64,000 nt of DNA from Myxococcus xanthus (GTDB lineage: Bacteria > Myxococcota > Myxococcia > Myxococcales > Myxococcaceae), in the NCBI RefSeq assembly GCF_900106535.1, contig NZ_FNOH01000007.1, positions 1 to 64,000 of the forward strand. The letters are read 5' to 3'. Shown piece after piece: positions 17,840-26,271 of this stretch (the first letter of the stretch is position 1; each line of letters begins with the position of its first letter). The position numbers and the translations under genes are program-made. The notes beneath the pieces are model-generated. The model saw only the letters and a program-made list of their open reading frames with translations. It was not told the DNA's origin and did no database searches.

Positions 17840-18850
17840 ATGGAGACTCGGAAGCTGGGAAGGCAGGGCCCCACCGTTTCGGCGCTGGGCCTGGGCTGCA
17901 TGGGGATGTCCGACTTCTACGCGGGCAGGGATGACGCGGAGTCGGAGGCCACGCTGCTGCACGCGCTGGAGCGGGGCATCACCTTCTTCGACACCGCCGA
18001 CATGTACGGGTCGGGCGCCAACGAGACGTTGGTGGGCCGGGTGCTCAAGCCGCACCGGGCGAACATCGTGCTGGCAACGAAGTTCGGCATCGTCCGCGAC
18101 CCCACGGACCCGCAGAAGCGCGGCATCAACGGGCGGCCGGAGTACGTGAGGCAAGCTTGCGAGGCCAGCCTGCGCCGGCTGGGCGTGGATGTCATCGACC
18201 TGTACTACCTGCACCGGCTGGACGTGCAGACGCCCATCGAGGACACGGTGGGCGCCATGGCGGAGCTGGTGCGCGAGGGCAAGGTGCGCTTCCTCGGCCT
18301 GTCGGAGGTGGACGCGGACACGCTGCGCCGGGCCTCGAAGGTGCATCCCATCACCGCGCTCCAGAGCGAGTACTCCCTGTGGAGCCGTGAGCCGGAAGAC
18401 GGCGTGCTCCAGGCGTGCCGCGAGCTGGGCGTGGGCTTCGTTCCCTACAGCCCGCTGGGACGCGGCTTCCTCACGGGGCAAATCAAGCGCTTCGAGGACC
18501 TGGCGCAGGACGACTACCGCCGCTTCTCGCCTCGCTTCCAGGGGGAGAACTTCACGCGCAACCTGGAGCTCGTCGGCCACATCGAGCGGCTGGCGAAGGA
18601 GAAGGGATGCACTCCGGCGCAGCTCGCGCTCGCGTGGGTGCTGGCACAGGGGAAGGACCTGGTGCCCATCCCCGGCACCAAGCGCCGCAAGTACCTGGAC
18701 GAGAACCTCGGCGCGCTGGAGGTGACGCTCACGGACCAGGACGTGGCCGCCATCAACGCCGTCGCGCCTCCGGGCGTCGCCGCGGGTGGGCGCTATCCTC
18801 CGTCCATGCAGTCCTCGCTGCCCAAGGCGTCCCAGCCGCGCGGCCAGTGA
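17840..18850 (+). CDS. Aldo/keto reductase
   Basis: A 336-residue NADPH-dependent oxidoreductase of the AKR superfamily, closest in pattern to the yakc/AKR13 group. Catalytic features are D-T-A-D-M-Y (Asp and Tyr, residues 51-56), Lys in LATKFG (about 78), and His in YYLHRLD (about 124). The nucleotide-binding end includes [18 protein letters not shown] strong ribosome site, GGAAGGAGCGAGGG, precedes the ATG at 17840. Substrate is unknown. It is convergent with the radical SAM gene, with only 27 bases between them. Confidence 0.9.
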   Translation: METRKLGRQGPTVSALGLGCMGMSDFYAGRDDAESEATLLHALERGITFFDTADMYGSGANETLVGRVLKPHRANIVLATKFGIVRDPTDPQKRGINGRPEYVRQACEASLRRLGVDVIDLYYLHRLDVQTPIEDTVGAMAELVREGKVRFLGLSEVDADTLRRASKVHPITALQSEYSLWSREPEDGVLQACRELGVGFVPYSPLGRGFLTGQIKRFEDLAQDDYRRFSPRFQGENFTRNLELVGHIERLAKEKGCTPAQLALAWVLAQGKDLVPIPGTKRRKYLDENLGALEVTLTDQDVAAINAVAPPGVAAGGRYPPSMQSSLPKASQPRGQ

Positions 18851-18877
18851 GATGAAGCGAGGCTGGGGGGTGCCCCT

Positions 18878-19666
18878 TCAGCTTCGAATACGAGGAAGCT
18901 GGGCGTGCGGCTGCCATGCGCCGTCGCCGCCCAGGCAGTAACGGCAGGTGGCCAATGGCGTCTCCCGTTCGAGGTAGCCGAGCATCTGACCCAGCAAGTC
19001 CGGCGTGTCGAGCGGCACGCCATCGACCTCGCCCAGCGCGGGCATCTCCGGGTACGTGCCCCCGAGCACCGTCGCCACGTGCGGTGGACGCGTGCAGGCG
19101 TAGAAGCGGCCCGCGTGGACCAGGTGACAGCGGACCTTCAACCAACAACGCGCGTGGATGCCTCGCACGGCGTCTTCGGAGTCGTGCGGCGCCGCCGGCG
19201 TGAGTTGCTGGAAGGCGTCGATTCGCTTCACCGTGAGGAAGACGCAGTGCTGCTCGCAGCGCTCGGTGATGCGGGCGATGGAGCGCTCCGGCAGCGGCGC
19301 GGAGGTGTAGACGGACAGGGTCATCCGATCCAGGCGCTCGTAGACCGCATCGGGGGCGCTCTGCGCGAGGAAGCCGTTGGTGGTGACGGACACCTGCGGG
19401 GAGATGCCCGAGGCGCGCACGGCGTCCAGCACCGCTGGCAGGTCGGGGTGGAGGAAGGGCTCGCCGCCAGTGAGCTTGAAGACGTTGGGCCGGAGGGCTC
19501 GGGCCAGTTGGCGCAAGTCCTTGCCCAGGGCAGCGGGGTCCACGGACCAGGCAGGCAGGTGCGGCGACAACGGGCAGCACTGCACGCAGCGCAGGTTGCA
19601 GTGCGTGGCGACATGCGTCTCCAGGGACCAGGTGAGGATGCGTCCGTCTTGGAGCTCGTAGCGCAC
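18878..19666 (-). CDS. Radical SAM protein
   Basis: A 262-residue radical S-adenosylmethionine enzyme starting at GTG 19666. The 4Fe-4S ligands are Cys23, Cys27 and Cys30 in CNLRCVQC, and the glycine motif is LTGGEPF. Further cysteines (RCWLKVRC, ACTRPP and CRYC near the C-terminus) could hold an auxiliary cluster, giving a short SPASM- or Twitch-like tail. Most of the usual partial TIM barrel is present. It is divergent, with about 50 bases between start codons, from an asparagine-synthetase-like/glycosyltransferase operon, so shared regulation and pathway are likely. No precursor peptide gene is seen. The substrate is unknown. Confidence 0.85.
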   Translation of the reverse strand: MRYELQDGRILTWSLETHVATHCNLRCVQCCPLSPHLPAWSVDPAALGKDLRQLARALRPNVFKLTGGEPFLHPDLPAVLDAVRASGISPQVSVTTNGFLAQSAPDAVYERLDRMTLSVYTSAPLPERSIARITERCEQHCVFLTVKRIDAFQQLTPAAPHDSEDAVRGIHARCWLKVRCHLVHAGRFYACTRPPHVATVLGGTYPEMPALGEVDGVPLDTPDLLGQMLGYLERETPLATCRYCLGGDGAWQPHAQLPRIRS

Positions 19667-19719
19667 GGCGGGACTATACGAGGTTGCCCGGGGCCCCTGG
19701 CGCTTGTCACAGTACCCGC

Positions 19720-21027
19720 GTGTCTCACGCTTCCGGCGGAATGCTCGCCACCCTGCCCCACTACCAGTCATTGGCGCGCCTGGCGCCGTCTGTGTGGCGG
19801 CTGAATCCCCCGGGGCTGGCACCGGAGGCCGTCGCTGCATTCCTGCGCCACGCGCTGCCTCCCGACGAAAGCGTTTTCCAGGGCGTGCGCCGGGTTCCGG
19901 GCGCATTGCCTCGCGTGCGTCGGAGCGAGGGGACTCCGGAGACACGTGAGGATGAAGACAGGCTGGCGGAACGGCTCGTGGCCGCGCTGGCGGACAGCGT
20001 GGGCAAACACCTGGCGGCGGGCGCGGTGGACGTGAGCCTGAGCGGCGGCGTGGACAGCGCCGCTTTGTGCGCCCTGGCCGCGCGGCAGGCGCCCGGGCGC
20101 GTGCGCGCCTGGACCATGGATGTCCACTTCGCGGATGCCACGGAGCGACGGAATGCCCGGACGGTGGCGAACACAGCCGGAGTCGAGTTGGTCGACGTGT
20201 CCGTTCCGGACGCGGTGCTGCCAGAGCTGTTCGAGCCCGCCGTCCTGAGCCAGGAGACGGCCATCCTCAACGCCCGCGCCGTGGCCAGCCATGCCTTCTA
20301 CGCGGAGGCCCGAAGGCAGGGCGCCTCCACGTTGCTGAGCGGCGCGGGCGCGGATGAGGTGCTCATGGGCAACCCGGCGGCGTTCGCGGGTGCGGCGGCC
20401 CGTGTGACGGAGGACCGGCGCCTCGTGCATAAGGTGCTGCACCCAGGGCCTGTGGACAACTTGGGGGTGGATCTGCGGGTACTTCGCCTTCCCTGGGACG
20501 CGGAGCTGGCTTCCGGTGACGAGGATCACCCCGAAGAGGTCCGCTACGCGGCCTGGGTGCTGTGGGAGCTGGTGCTGCCTCCCGAGCTCCGGGGTGCGAG
20601 CGCACATGGCGTGAACGTGTGCACGCCCTACCTGGACGCGGACTTCGCTGACGTGGCGCTGGGACTCCCATTGGGCGTGCTCGCGCGGCACGGGGCCGGC
20701 AAGTGGCTCTTCCGGCATGCGGTGCGCACGCTGGTACCGGATGAGGTCCGGTTGGCCCGGAAGACACCGCGCTATGCGCACACCGCGCTCTCCAGCCCCG
20801 TTCGTGCGCGTTGGCTGGAGCTGTACCGGGAATGGCTCACACCGGCCCGGCTGGCGCCGTTGGAGTGCATCGACGCGGGCGCGACCCGGGCGCTACTGGA
20901 GCGCTACGCACGTCTGGCCGCCGACGCTCCCGAGGCGAGTGCCATGGACCGGCTGTTGATGCGGTTGTGCTCCCTCGCCATGCTCCACGCCCACGCCAGC
21001 GCCCGCCCCCCATGTCCCGAATCCTGA
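19720..21027 (+). CDS. Asparagine-synthetase-like amidotransferase lacking the glutaminase domain
   Basis: A 435-residue ATP-pyrophosphatase of the asparagine synthetase B type, from GTG 19720 (ATG 19741 is an alternative). The PP-loop SGGVDSAAL lies near residue 109, and SGAGADEVLMG and KTPRYAHT follow as in the synthetase domain. The N-terminal class II glutaminase domain is absent, including its catalytic Cys2. The linker that normally joins the two domains is preserved (PEAVAAFLRHALPPDESVFQGVRRVPG). It may use free ammonia or catalyse a beta-lactam-synthetase-like or other amide-forming reaction. The next gene starts inside it (21012). Confidence 0.83.
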   Translation: MSHASGGMLATLPHYQSLARLAPSVWRLNPPGLAPEAVAAFLRHALPPDESVFQGVRRVPGALPRVRRSEGTPETREDEDRLAERLVAALADSVGKHLAAGAVDVSLSGGVDSAALCALAARQAPGRVRAWTMDVHFADATERRNARTVANTAGVELVDVSVPDAVLPELFEPAVLSQETAILNARAVASHAFYAEARRQGASTLLSGAGADEVLMGNPAAFAGAAARVTEDRRLVHKVLHPGPVDNLGVDLRVLRLPWDAELASGDEDHPEEVRYAAWVLWELVLPPELRGASAHGVNVCTPYLDADFADVALGLPLGVLARHGAGKWLFRHAVRTLVPDEVRLARKTPRYAHTALSSPVRARWLELYREWLTPARLAPLECIDAGATRALLERYARLAADAPEASAMDRLLMRLCSLAMLHAHASARPPCPES

Positions 21028-22205
21028 TTGCCACCTCCCCCGAGAAGGGCCACCTCAACCCCATGGCCGGTGTCGCGCAGTGGATGCGCCGCATGGGCCA
21101 CCACGTGGGCTGGCTGTGCATCCCCGAGCCCGCGCCGCAGCTCGAACGGCTGGGCGTGGAGGTGCTGACGTTGCCCCACGCCGAGGCGCCCGTGCCCGCC
21201 ATCGAGACGGGAGGCGAGGCGCTCGCGCGGTTGGTGCTCGATGAAGCGGCGCTGGGGCAATGGATTCGCGGCCTGCTGATTGACGCCGTGCCCTCGCTGC
21301 TGGCGCCGGTGCGAGAGGCCGTCGAGCGCTTCCGTCCGGATGTCATGGCCCTGGACGGCATGCAGTACGCCGCCGTGCTGGCCGCCCATGCGTTGCGAAT
21401 CCCCTGGGCGGGCGTGTCCTCCGCGCTGTCATTGCTGGAGCCGCCCATCGATTACGGCCTGCGCCGCAACGTGCGCGCGCTGGCCGATGAGCGACAGGCT
21501 CTGTTTTCCCGCCACGGCTTCGATGCCCGCTTCCGCAACTGTGAGTGCCTGTCACCGGACCTCAACGTCATCTTCGCCACCGAGGCCTTCCTGGGCTCCG
21601 ACGCAGGACTGCCTCCCGCCACACACCTGGTCGGGCCGTCACAGCCTCCGGAGGCGCGCGGTGACGAGGTGGACTTCCCGTGGGAGCGGCTGGGCTCCAA
21701 GCCCGTGGTGTACGTGTCTTTCGGCAGCCAGATTTCGTGGCAACCCGATTTGTTTCAGACGATGACCGAGGCCGCCGCGCCCCTGGGCGTCACCGTGGTG
21801 CTCAGCGCGGGTGAGTTGGCTGATACAGATTTTGTTCACAGCCTTCCCGGGGACGTGGTCGCCGTGCCATACACACCTCAGCGACAACTGTTATCACGAG
21901 TCTCCGTGCTCGTGTCTCACGGCGGCGCCAACTCCGTCATGGAGGCGCTGACCGAAGGCGTTCCGATGCTGCTCCTGCCTGTCTGCAACGACCAGCCCAT
22001 CCAGGCGCACTTCCTGGCGAAGTCGGGCGCGGGGCTCGTGCGGGCGCCGCGCTCGCTCTCCGTGGAGGACTGCCGCGAAGCGCTGCGACAACTGCTGGAG
22101 CCGGGCACGGTGCTGCGACAGCGGGTGGCCGGCATCGCCGCGTCCTACCAGGCGCGTGACGGCGCGAAGGACGCCGCTGAACGCATCCTCCGACTCGTGG
22201 CGTGA
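21012..22205 (+). CDS. UDP-glycosyltransferase (GT1-like)
   Basis: A 397-residue GT-B fold glycosyltransferase of the MGT/GT1 type that glycosylates small molecules. The N-terminus (ILIATSPEKGHLNPM) contains the usual GH-N-P acceptor-side motif. The C-terminal donor-binding motif includes VSHGGANSVMEALTEGVPML and LLPVCNDQPIQA. The ATG at 21012 lies within the last codons of the preceding gene (16-base overlap). The following gene overlaps as GTGA. This tight coupling suggests that the enzyme tailors a product made with the asparagine-synthetase-like protein. Confidence 0.88.
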   Translation: MSRILIATSPEKGHLNPMAGVAQWMRRMGHHVGWLCIPEPAPQLERLGVEVLTLPHAEAPVPAIETGGEALARLVLDEAALGQWIRGLLIDAVPSLLAPVREAVERFRPDVMALDGMQYAAVLAAHALRIPWAGVSSALSLLEPPIDYGLRRNVRALADERQALFSRHGFDARFRNCECLSPDLNVIFATEAFLGSDAGLPPATHLVGPSQPPEARGDEVDFPWERLGSKPVVYVSFGSQISWQPDLFQTMTEAAAPLGVTVVLSAGELADTDFVHSLPGDVVAVPYTPQRQLLSRVSVLVSHGGANSVMEALTEGVPMLLLPVCNDQPIQAHFLAKSGAGLVRAPRSLSVEDCREALRQLLEPGTVLRQRVAGIAASYQARDGAKDAAERILRLVA

Positions 22206-23059
22206 GTGATTGCATGCGTGATTGGGACGTGTGGCGTCTGGTGCTACCGGGTGTGTCGCCGCTGGAGGTGTGGAACCTGCCCGTGATGGGTCGCGAGCTG
22301 TGGGAGTTGCTCGGGGCGCCTCGCGTGGATGCGGACCGTCGCGCGGGGGTTCCCGAGCCGGCGCTCGCGGGCCGACTGGGCCCGGCGCTCGCGGTGGCGC
22401 TGTCCACGCTGGTGAAGCGGCACGCGGTGGATGCCGTGTGGCTCAGTGGCGGATTGGTGTGCCTGGAGGGCTTCGGTGCCATGCTCTCGAGTGTGTCCAC
22501 CGCGCTCCCCTGCCCTGTGTACGTGGCGGAGCATCCACTCTTCGCTCCGGCCCTGGCGGGACTGCGCCTGCTGGCGCCGCTCGCGCCCGCGCATCCGGTG
22601 GCGCTCGACGTGGGGCAGACGGGCATCAAGTGCGTGAGCCCCACAGCGGCCCCGCGCATCTTCGAGCGCGACGCCGCGCTGTTGCCCCGGTACTTCATCG
22701 GCATGGCGCGGCCTCCGGACAGGCGACATGTGAAGGCGGCGGTGGCGTTCATCGCCAGTGCCCTGCGCGTGTTCTCGGCTCGGCTGCCCGATGCCTTGTG
22801 CCTCGCGCTGCCGTGTCCGCTGGACGCGTCGCTGGTCCCCGGGGGCTGCACCTACGGCTGGGAAGGCCACGAGTCGCTGGTGGCGGACATCCTCCAGGCG
22901 GCCATGGGGAACGAGGGCCGCGGGACCGCGCTGGTGCTCAATGACGCGGAGCTGGCCACGGAGGCCGCGCGGGGTGATTCGCGGCTGGCGAACCACTCGC
23001 GCGTGTTGTGTCTCACACTGGGCTTCGGGCCGGGTGGCGCGTTGCTGGAACGGCGGTAG
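22202..23059 (+). CDS. ROK/ASKHA-fold kinase homologue, apparently circularly permuted
   Basis: A 285-residue protein with ASKHA sugar-kinase motifs in an unusual order. The adenosine-type motif (VDAVWLSGGLVCLEGFG, then PCPVYVAEHPLFAPALAGL) is at residues 75-120, ahead of the phosphate-1 motif LDVGQTGIK at about 136. After that come LALPCPLD, a NDAELA segment matching the ROK NDANAAA motif, and LTLGFGPGGALL, matching the phosphate-2 GTGxGGG motif, only 5-6 residues before the stop. In ordinary ROK proteins the adenosine motif follows phosphate-2. It starts at GTG 22202 overlapping the glycosyltransferase stop. Activity as a kinase is inferred. Confidence 0.7.
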   Translation: MSDCMRDWDVWRLVLPGVSPLEVWNLPVMGRELWELLGAPRVDADRRAGVPEPALAGRLGPALAVALSTLVKRHAVDAVWLSGGLVCLEGFGAMLSSVSTALPCPVYVAEHPLFAPALAGLRLLAPLAPAHPVALDVGQTGIKCVSPTAAPRIFERDAALLPRYFIGMARPPDRRHVKAAVAFIASALRVFSARLPDALCLALPCPLDASLVPGGCTYGWEGHESLVADILQAAMGNEGRGTALVLNDAELATEAARGDSRLANHSRVLCLTLGFGPGGALLERR

Positions 23060-23077
23060 CCGGGGGCTCGCCCAGGC

Positions 23078-23614
23078 TCAGTGCAGGTCCAACTCCTTCT
23101 TGGGCGCGATGTCGGGGCGCTGCTTCGTCACCAACGCCTTCGCGGTGCTGAAGAGCACCTTGAGCTTTCCGCCTGCCGGGTGGACGTATTCAGCGTGCTC
23201 GGGCGTGAAGCGCAACAGGGCGATGTCACCCTCATCCGGGCCCTGTGGGAACCAGGGCTTCCAGCCGGGCTCCCACAAGTCATGGATGGCCCTCCGGTCG
23301 CGGACGACTTCCGCCACACCCGACACGGAGAGATACGTGGCGCTGTCCTCCGACGCGTGGAAAGCGAGCGAGCAGTGCGGGTCCGACTCCAGGTCCTGCA
23401 CTTTCTGCGTGTCCGCCCAGGTGGCGAACCAGAGCACGGTGCCGGACTTATGCTTCTTCGCCACCGCCATGGGCCGCGTGTGAAAGTGTCCGTCCGCACC
23501 CCGGGTGGTGAGGAGGGCGGTGTCATAGTCCTTCAGCAGTTCCTCGAACTCCCGGCGGTCTCCCTGGACGACACCCTGCGGCTGTCCCATCGTGCGCTCG
23601 CCTGTCTCTTCCAT
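23078..23614 (-). CDS. Pyridoxamine 5'-phosphate oxidase-fold protein (general stress protein 26-like)
   Basis: A 178-residue flavin-binding split-barrel protein. Its pattern is LLTTRGADGHFHTRPMAV near residues 34-51, then VLWFATWADTQKVQDLESDPH, as in the bacterial general stress protein 26 family. It probably binds FMN or a related flavin/F420-like cofactor. The ATG at 23614 is chosen because family similarity begins just after it; an AAGG lies about 10 bases upstream. It is convergent with the permuted-kinase gene (18-base gap). The substrate is unknown. Confidence 0.82.
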   Translation of the reverse strand: MEETGERTMGQPQGVVQGDRREFEELLKDYDTALLTTRGADGHFHTRPMAVAKKHKSGTVLWFATWADTQKVQDLESDPHCSLAFHASEDSATYLSVSGVAEVVRDRRAIHDLWEPGWKPWFPQGPDEGDIALLRFTPEHAEYVHPAGGKLKVLFSTAKALVTKQRPDIAPKKELDLH

Positions 23615-23921
23615 GAGGCTGACCTTTCGTTCGCCATCGTGAAGTTCCAGGAGAACGTAGGGACGCGCGGGCCAGGGGGAAGCAGCAGGACTGGAGTTGC
23701 GTGGACCGCTCCCTTGGCGGGTTGGTTGCCACAACAGGCAGCTGTCCGCAGCCAGATAGCAAACGTGAGAATCCGGTCTTCCGCCCTGCCTCTCCGACGC
23801 GGTCGTACACCGCGCTGTTCGGAAATGTCGGAACATTTGGGGTGCCCCCGACATTTCCGAACAGCAAGTTCCCAGCTCGCATCCCCCAGGGTCAACCCAG
23901 TCGATAAGGACTTCGACGCAC
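23615..23921. other. 307-base intergenic region with an alternative-pairing hairpin
   Basis: No gene is seen between the PPOX-fold gene and the DUF3892 gene. The region holds the 18-base inverted repeat annotated at 23814-23865. Downstream of that repeat toward the PPOX gene no T run or second repeat was found. It must carry the promoter of the PPOX-fold gene, but I cannot place it confidently. Confidence 0.5.
23814..23865. repeat. Perfect 18-base inverted repeat with a competing inner repeat
   Basis: GCTGTTCGGAAATGTCGG (23814-23831) pairs perfectly with CCGACATTTCCGAACAGC (23848-23865) across a 16-base loop. The left arm also contains AAATGT, which can pair with ACATTT at 23834-23839 in the loop across CGGA. 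Two mutually exclusive stems are therefore possible. There is no T run on either side. It is 57 bases past the DUF3892 stop. Confidence 0.75.
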
Positions 23922-24188
23922 TTAGAACCTTGGCAAGGACAGCAAGTTGTCGACCGTCGTGTTGTTCGGACTCGACCGCAGATACGGCGGATCTGCCCGA
24001 ACAACCTCGACCTTCGACTCACTGTAACCAACCTGGACGCGGGCTTCGTTTCCTTGGTCAATCCAAGCAACGATTTGAGCCCGTGTGCTTGAGCCACTTT
24101 CGCTAGTGGCCCGATTCTCCCACTTCAAGTCCGTGATGTGCTCAAGCCTGTTGCCTCCCGACAGCCTCACCGCAGTGATGTAGATCAT
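23922..24188 (-). CDS. DUF3892 domain protein
   Basis: An 88-residue protein matching the DUF3892 pattern: ITAVRLSGGNRLEHITDLKW at the N-terminus and NLLSLPRF at the C-terminus, with a short helical STRAQIVAWIDQG segment between. A clear ribosome site (GAGGAGG, 8 bases before ATG) supports the start at 24188. The family is widespread and uncharacterised. It is divergent from the HNH nuclease gene. Confidence 0.82.
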   Translation of the reverse strand: MIYITAVRLSGGNRLEHITDLKWENRATSESGSSTRAQIVAWIDQGNEARVQVGYSESKVEVVRADPPYLRSSPNNTTVDNLLSLPRF

Positions 24189-24325
24189 GTTGCTACCTCC
24201 TCATTGAGCAGCGGACGCGTTCCGTTGCTTGATGAAAGATGCATGGAGGCACGCGCCTTGTATGTACCTCGCCAGAGGTACCCGTGAGCCCTTGCATCCG
24301 CCCCGGACCTGGTAGCCTGGCGGGG

Positions 24326-25258
24326 TTGACGAACCAGGACCTCGACTGGCCCATCCGGGTCGCCGCCATGAACGCGCTGCAACACCTGGTGCGCCAGCAT
24401 GGCGAGGTGCTGTCCTGGGACGTCATTGCACGAGGCTTCACGTACCAGGGCGAGACGCTGAACTTCGCCAACCGCGCACGCGGCATCTTCTGGCCTCGAC
24501 ACATGCGCGAGACGGCGCTGTCCATCAAGACGACCGTGCCTCGCCAGGGCCGAGAGGCGCGCTACGACGACCTCCGCTCGAACGAGGGATTCCAGTACCG
24601 GTTCCAGGGAACGGACGTTGCGTCTCGTGACAACCGGCGCCTCGTGCGCGGCATGGAATGGGATGTCCCGCTCATCTACTTCTACGGTATCGAGCCGGGC
24701 GCCTATCGGCCCATCTGGCCCGTCTACATCTCCGAGGCAAACCCAGCCGAGCTGAGCTTCACCGTCGTCTCCGCCGCACCGGATGCGGAGGTGCTGGCGC
24801 CGGGGCTCCACGCGGCGGACCCGAAGCTCTTGAACCTGGAGCGCCGCTACGCCACGGTCCAGATGAAGAAGCGGCTCCATCAAGCCGCCTTCCGTCAGCA
24901 TGTGCTGCGAGCCTATTCGCAGCGGTGCGCGGTATGCCGGTTCCCCCGGCCGGAGCTGCTGGACGCGGCGCACATCCTCCCGGACCGGGACGAGCGTGGC
25001 AGGCCGGAAATCTCCAACGGCCTCTCGCTCTGCAAACTCCACCACGGGGCCTTCGACACGGACCTGCTGGGCATCCGCCCTGACGGCATCATCGAAATCG
25101 CGCCCCGGCTGCTCGCCGAGCGCGACGGCCCCACGCTGGAGTACGGGCTCAAGGGCTTCGCCGGAAAGGCGCTGAGCATCCTGCCGGAGGCTCCTGCCCA
25201 CCGGCCGCGCCGTGAGTACCTGGAAGCGCGCTACGAGCGTTTCCGCATGACAGGCTGA
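24326..25258 (+). CDS. HNH endonuclease
   Basis: A 310-residue protein with a C-terminal HNH nuclease domain: CAVCRFPRPELLDAAHILP, then a GLSLCKLHHGAFD segment. The two CxxC/CxxxH elements are consistent with a treble-clef zinc site (residues about 205-250). The N-terminal half (LDWPIRVAAMNAL... and YRFQGTD....DN) matches a family of standalone restriction-like HNH proteins that recognise foreign or modified DNA. Similarity begins at the TTG at 24326, so that start is preferred over an ATG at 24239. No methyltransferase is adjacent, which would suit a modification-dependent enzyme. Confidence 0.8.
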   Translation: MTNQDLDWPIRVAAMNALQHLVRQHGEVLSWDVIARGFTYQGETLNFANRARGIFWPRHMRETALSIKTTVPRQGREARYDDLRSNEGFQYRFQGTDVASRDNRRLVRGMEWDVPLIYFYGIEPGAYRPIWPVYISEANPAELSFTVVSAAPDAEVLAPGLHAADPKLLNLERRYATVQMKKRLHQAAFRQHVLRAYSQRCAVCRFPRPELLDAAHILPDRDERGRPEISNGLSLCKLHHGAFDTDLLGIRPDGIIEIAPRLLAERDGPTLEYGLKGFAGKALSILPEAPAHRPRREYLEARYERFRMTG

Positions 25259-25273
25259 ACCAAAGACGAGGTG

Positions 25274-25293
25274 ACCTCCCCGAATGGGGAGGT
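25274..25293 (+). terminator. Short hairpin after the HNH gene
   Basis: ACCTCCCC (25274-25281) and GGGGAGGT (25286-25293) form a perfect 8-base stem with a GAAT tetraloop 16 bases after the HNH stop. No T run follows. It may terminate the HNH transcript or separate it from the protease pair. Confidence 0.45.
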
Positions 25294-25365
25294 TCCCGAC
25301 CTGACCGGTCCGCCGATGTGGCGCCTTTTCGAGGCCTTTACCTTGTGCCTCGAAAGGAACACACC

Positions 25366-26259
25366 ATGTCCACCGGCCTCCTCCAGTCGCTGTCCCACTC
25401 CCTCGCCTCCATCGTCGAGCGCACCGCGCCTGGCATCGTCCGCGTGGAGACGCGGCGCAGGCGCGGCACCACCGGCATCGTCTGGGATGCCGAGGGCCAC
25501 ATCCTCACCACCAGCCAGGCCGTGGAGCACGAGGGCCGGCTCCCTATCGGCTTGCCGGATGGCCGCACCGTCTCCGCCGAGTTCGTCGGCCGCGACGCCA
25601 GCACCGACCTGGCCCTGCTCAAGGCCGAAGCCACCGGCCTCGCGCCGCTGACCTCCGCGCCGTTGGATGACGTGAAGGTCGGTCACCTCGTCATCGCCGT
25701 GGGCCGCCCTGGCCGCACGGCTCGCGCGACGCTCGGCATGGTCAGCACCCACGGCGAGGGCTGGCGCACCCATGCCGGAGGCCGCGTGGAGCGCTACCTG
25801 GAGACGGATGCCGACCTCCCGCCCGGCTTCTCCGGCGGCGCGCTGGTGGACACCGAGGGACGCCTTGTCGGTCTGCTCACCGCCGCCTTCTCTCGCACCG
25901 CCGCCGTCGTCATCGCCACGGACACGCTCACGCGCGTGATTGCATCGCTGAAGGAACACGGGGGCATCCGGCGTGGCTACCTGGGCGTGGGCGCCTACCC
26001 CGTGCGTCTGCCCCCACACCTGGGCACGGGGAACGAACACGGCCTCATCTGCCTCTCCGTGGACCCGAACGGCCCGGCGCATGACGCGGGTCTGCTGCTC
26101 GGAGACGTCCTGGTGAGTCTGGGAGGTCAGCCCCTCCACGGCGTGGAGGACCTGCTCGGAGCCCTGAGCGACGAGAAGGTGGGCACCACCCTCCAGGTCC
26201 GCGTGCTGCGCGCCGGAGAGGTTCGCGAAGTGCCCATCACCGTGGGCAAGCGCTCGTGA
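25366..26259 (+). CDS. HtrA-like protein lacking the catalytic histidine
   Basis: A 297-residue trypsin-like plus PDZ protein. The position of the catalytic His reads LTTSQAV where active relatives have LTNxHVV (His replaced by Gln). The Asp (STDLALLK) and the Ser (PGFSGGAL, near residue 155) are retained. The PDZ domain spans about 205-295. It has no signal peptide or membrane anchor. A GAAAGGA site precedes the ATG at 25366. It is 12 bases upstream of an intact paralogue, so it may form mixed oligomers or regulate it. Confidence 0.82.
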   Translation: MSTGLLQSLSHSLASIVERTAPGIVRVETRRRRGTTGIVWDAEGHILTTSQAVEHEGRLPIGLPDGRTVSAEFVGRDASTDLALLKAEATGLAPLTSAPLDDVKVGHLVIAVGRPGRTARATLGMVSTHGEGWRTHAGGRVERYLETDADLPPGFSGGALVDTEGRLVGLLTAAFSRTAAVVIATDTLTRVIASLKEHGGIRRGYLGVGAYPVRLPPHLGTGNEHGLICLSVDPNGPAHDAGLLLGDVLVSLGGQPLHGVEDLLGALSDEKVGTTLQVRVLRAGEVREVPITVGKRS

Positions 26260-26271
26260 AGGGAGGCCACC

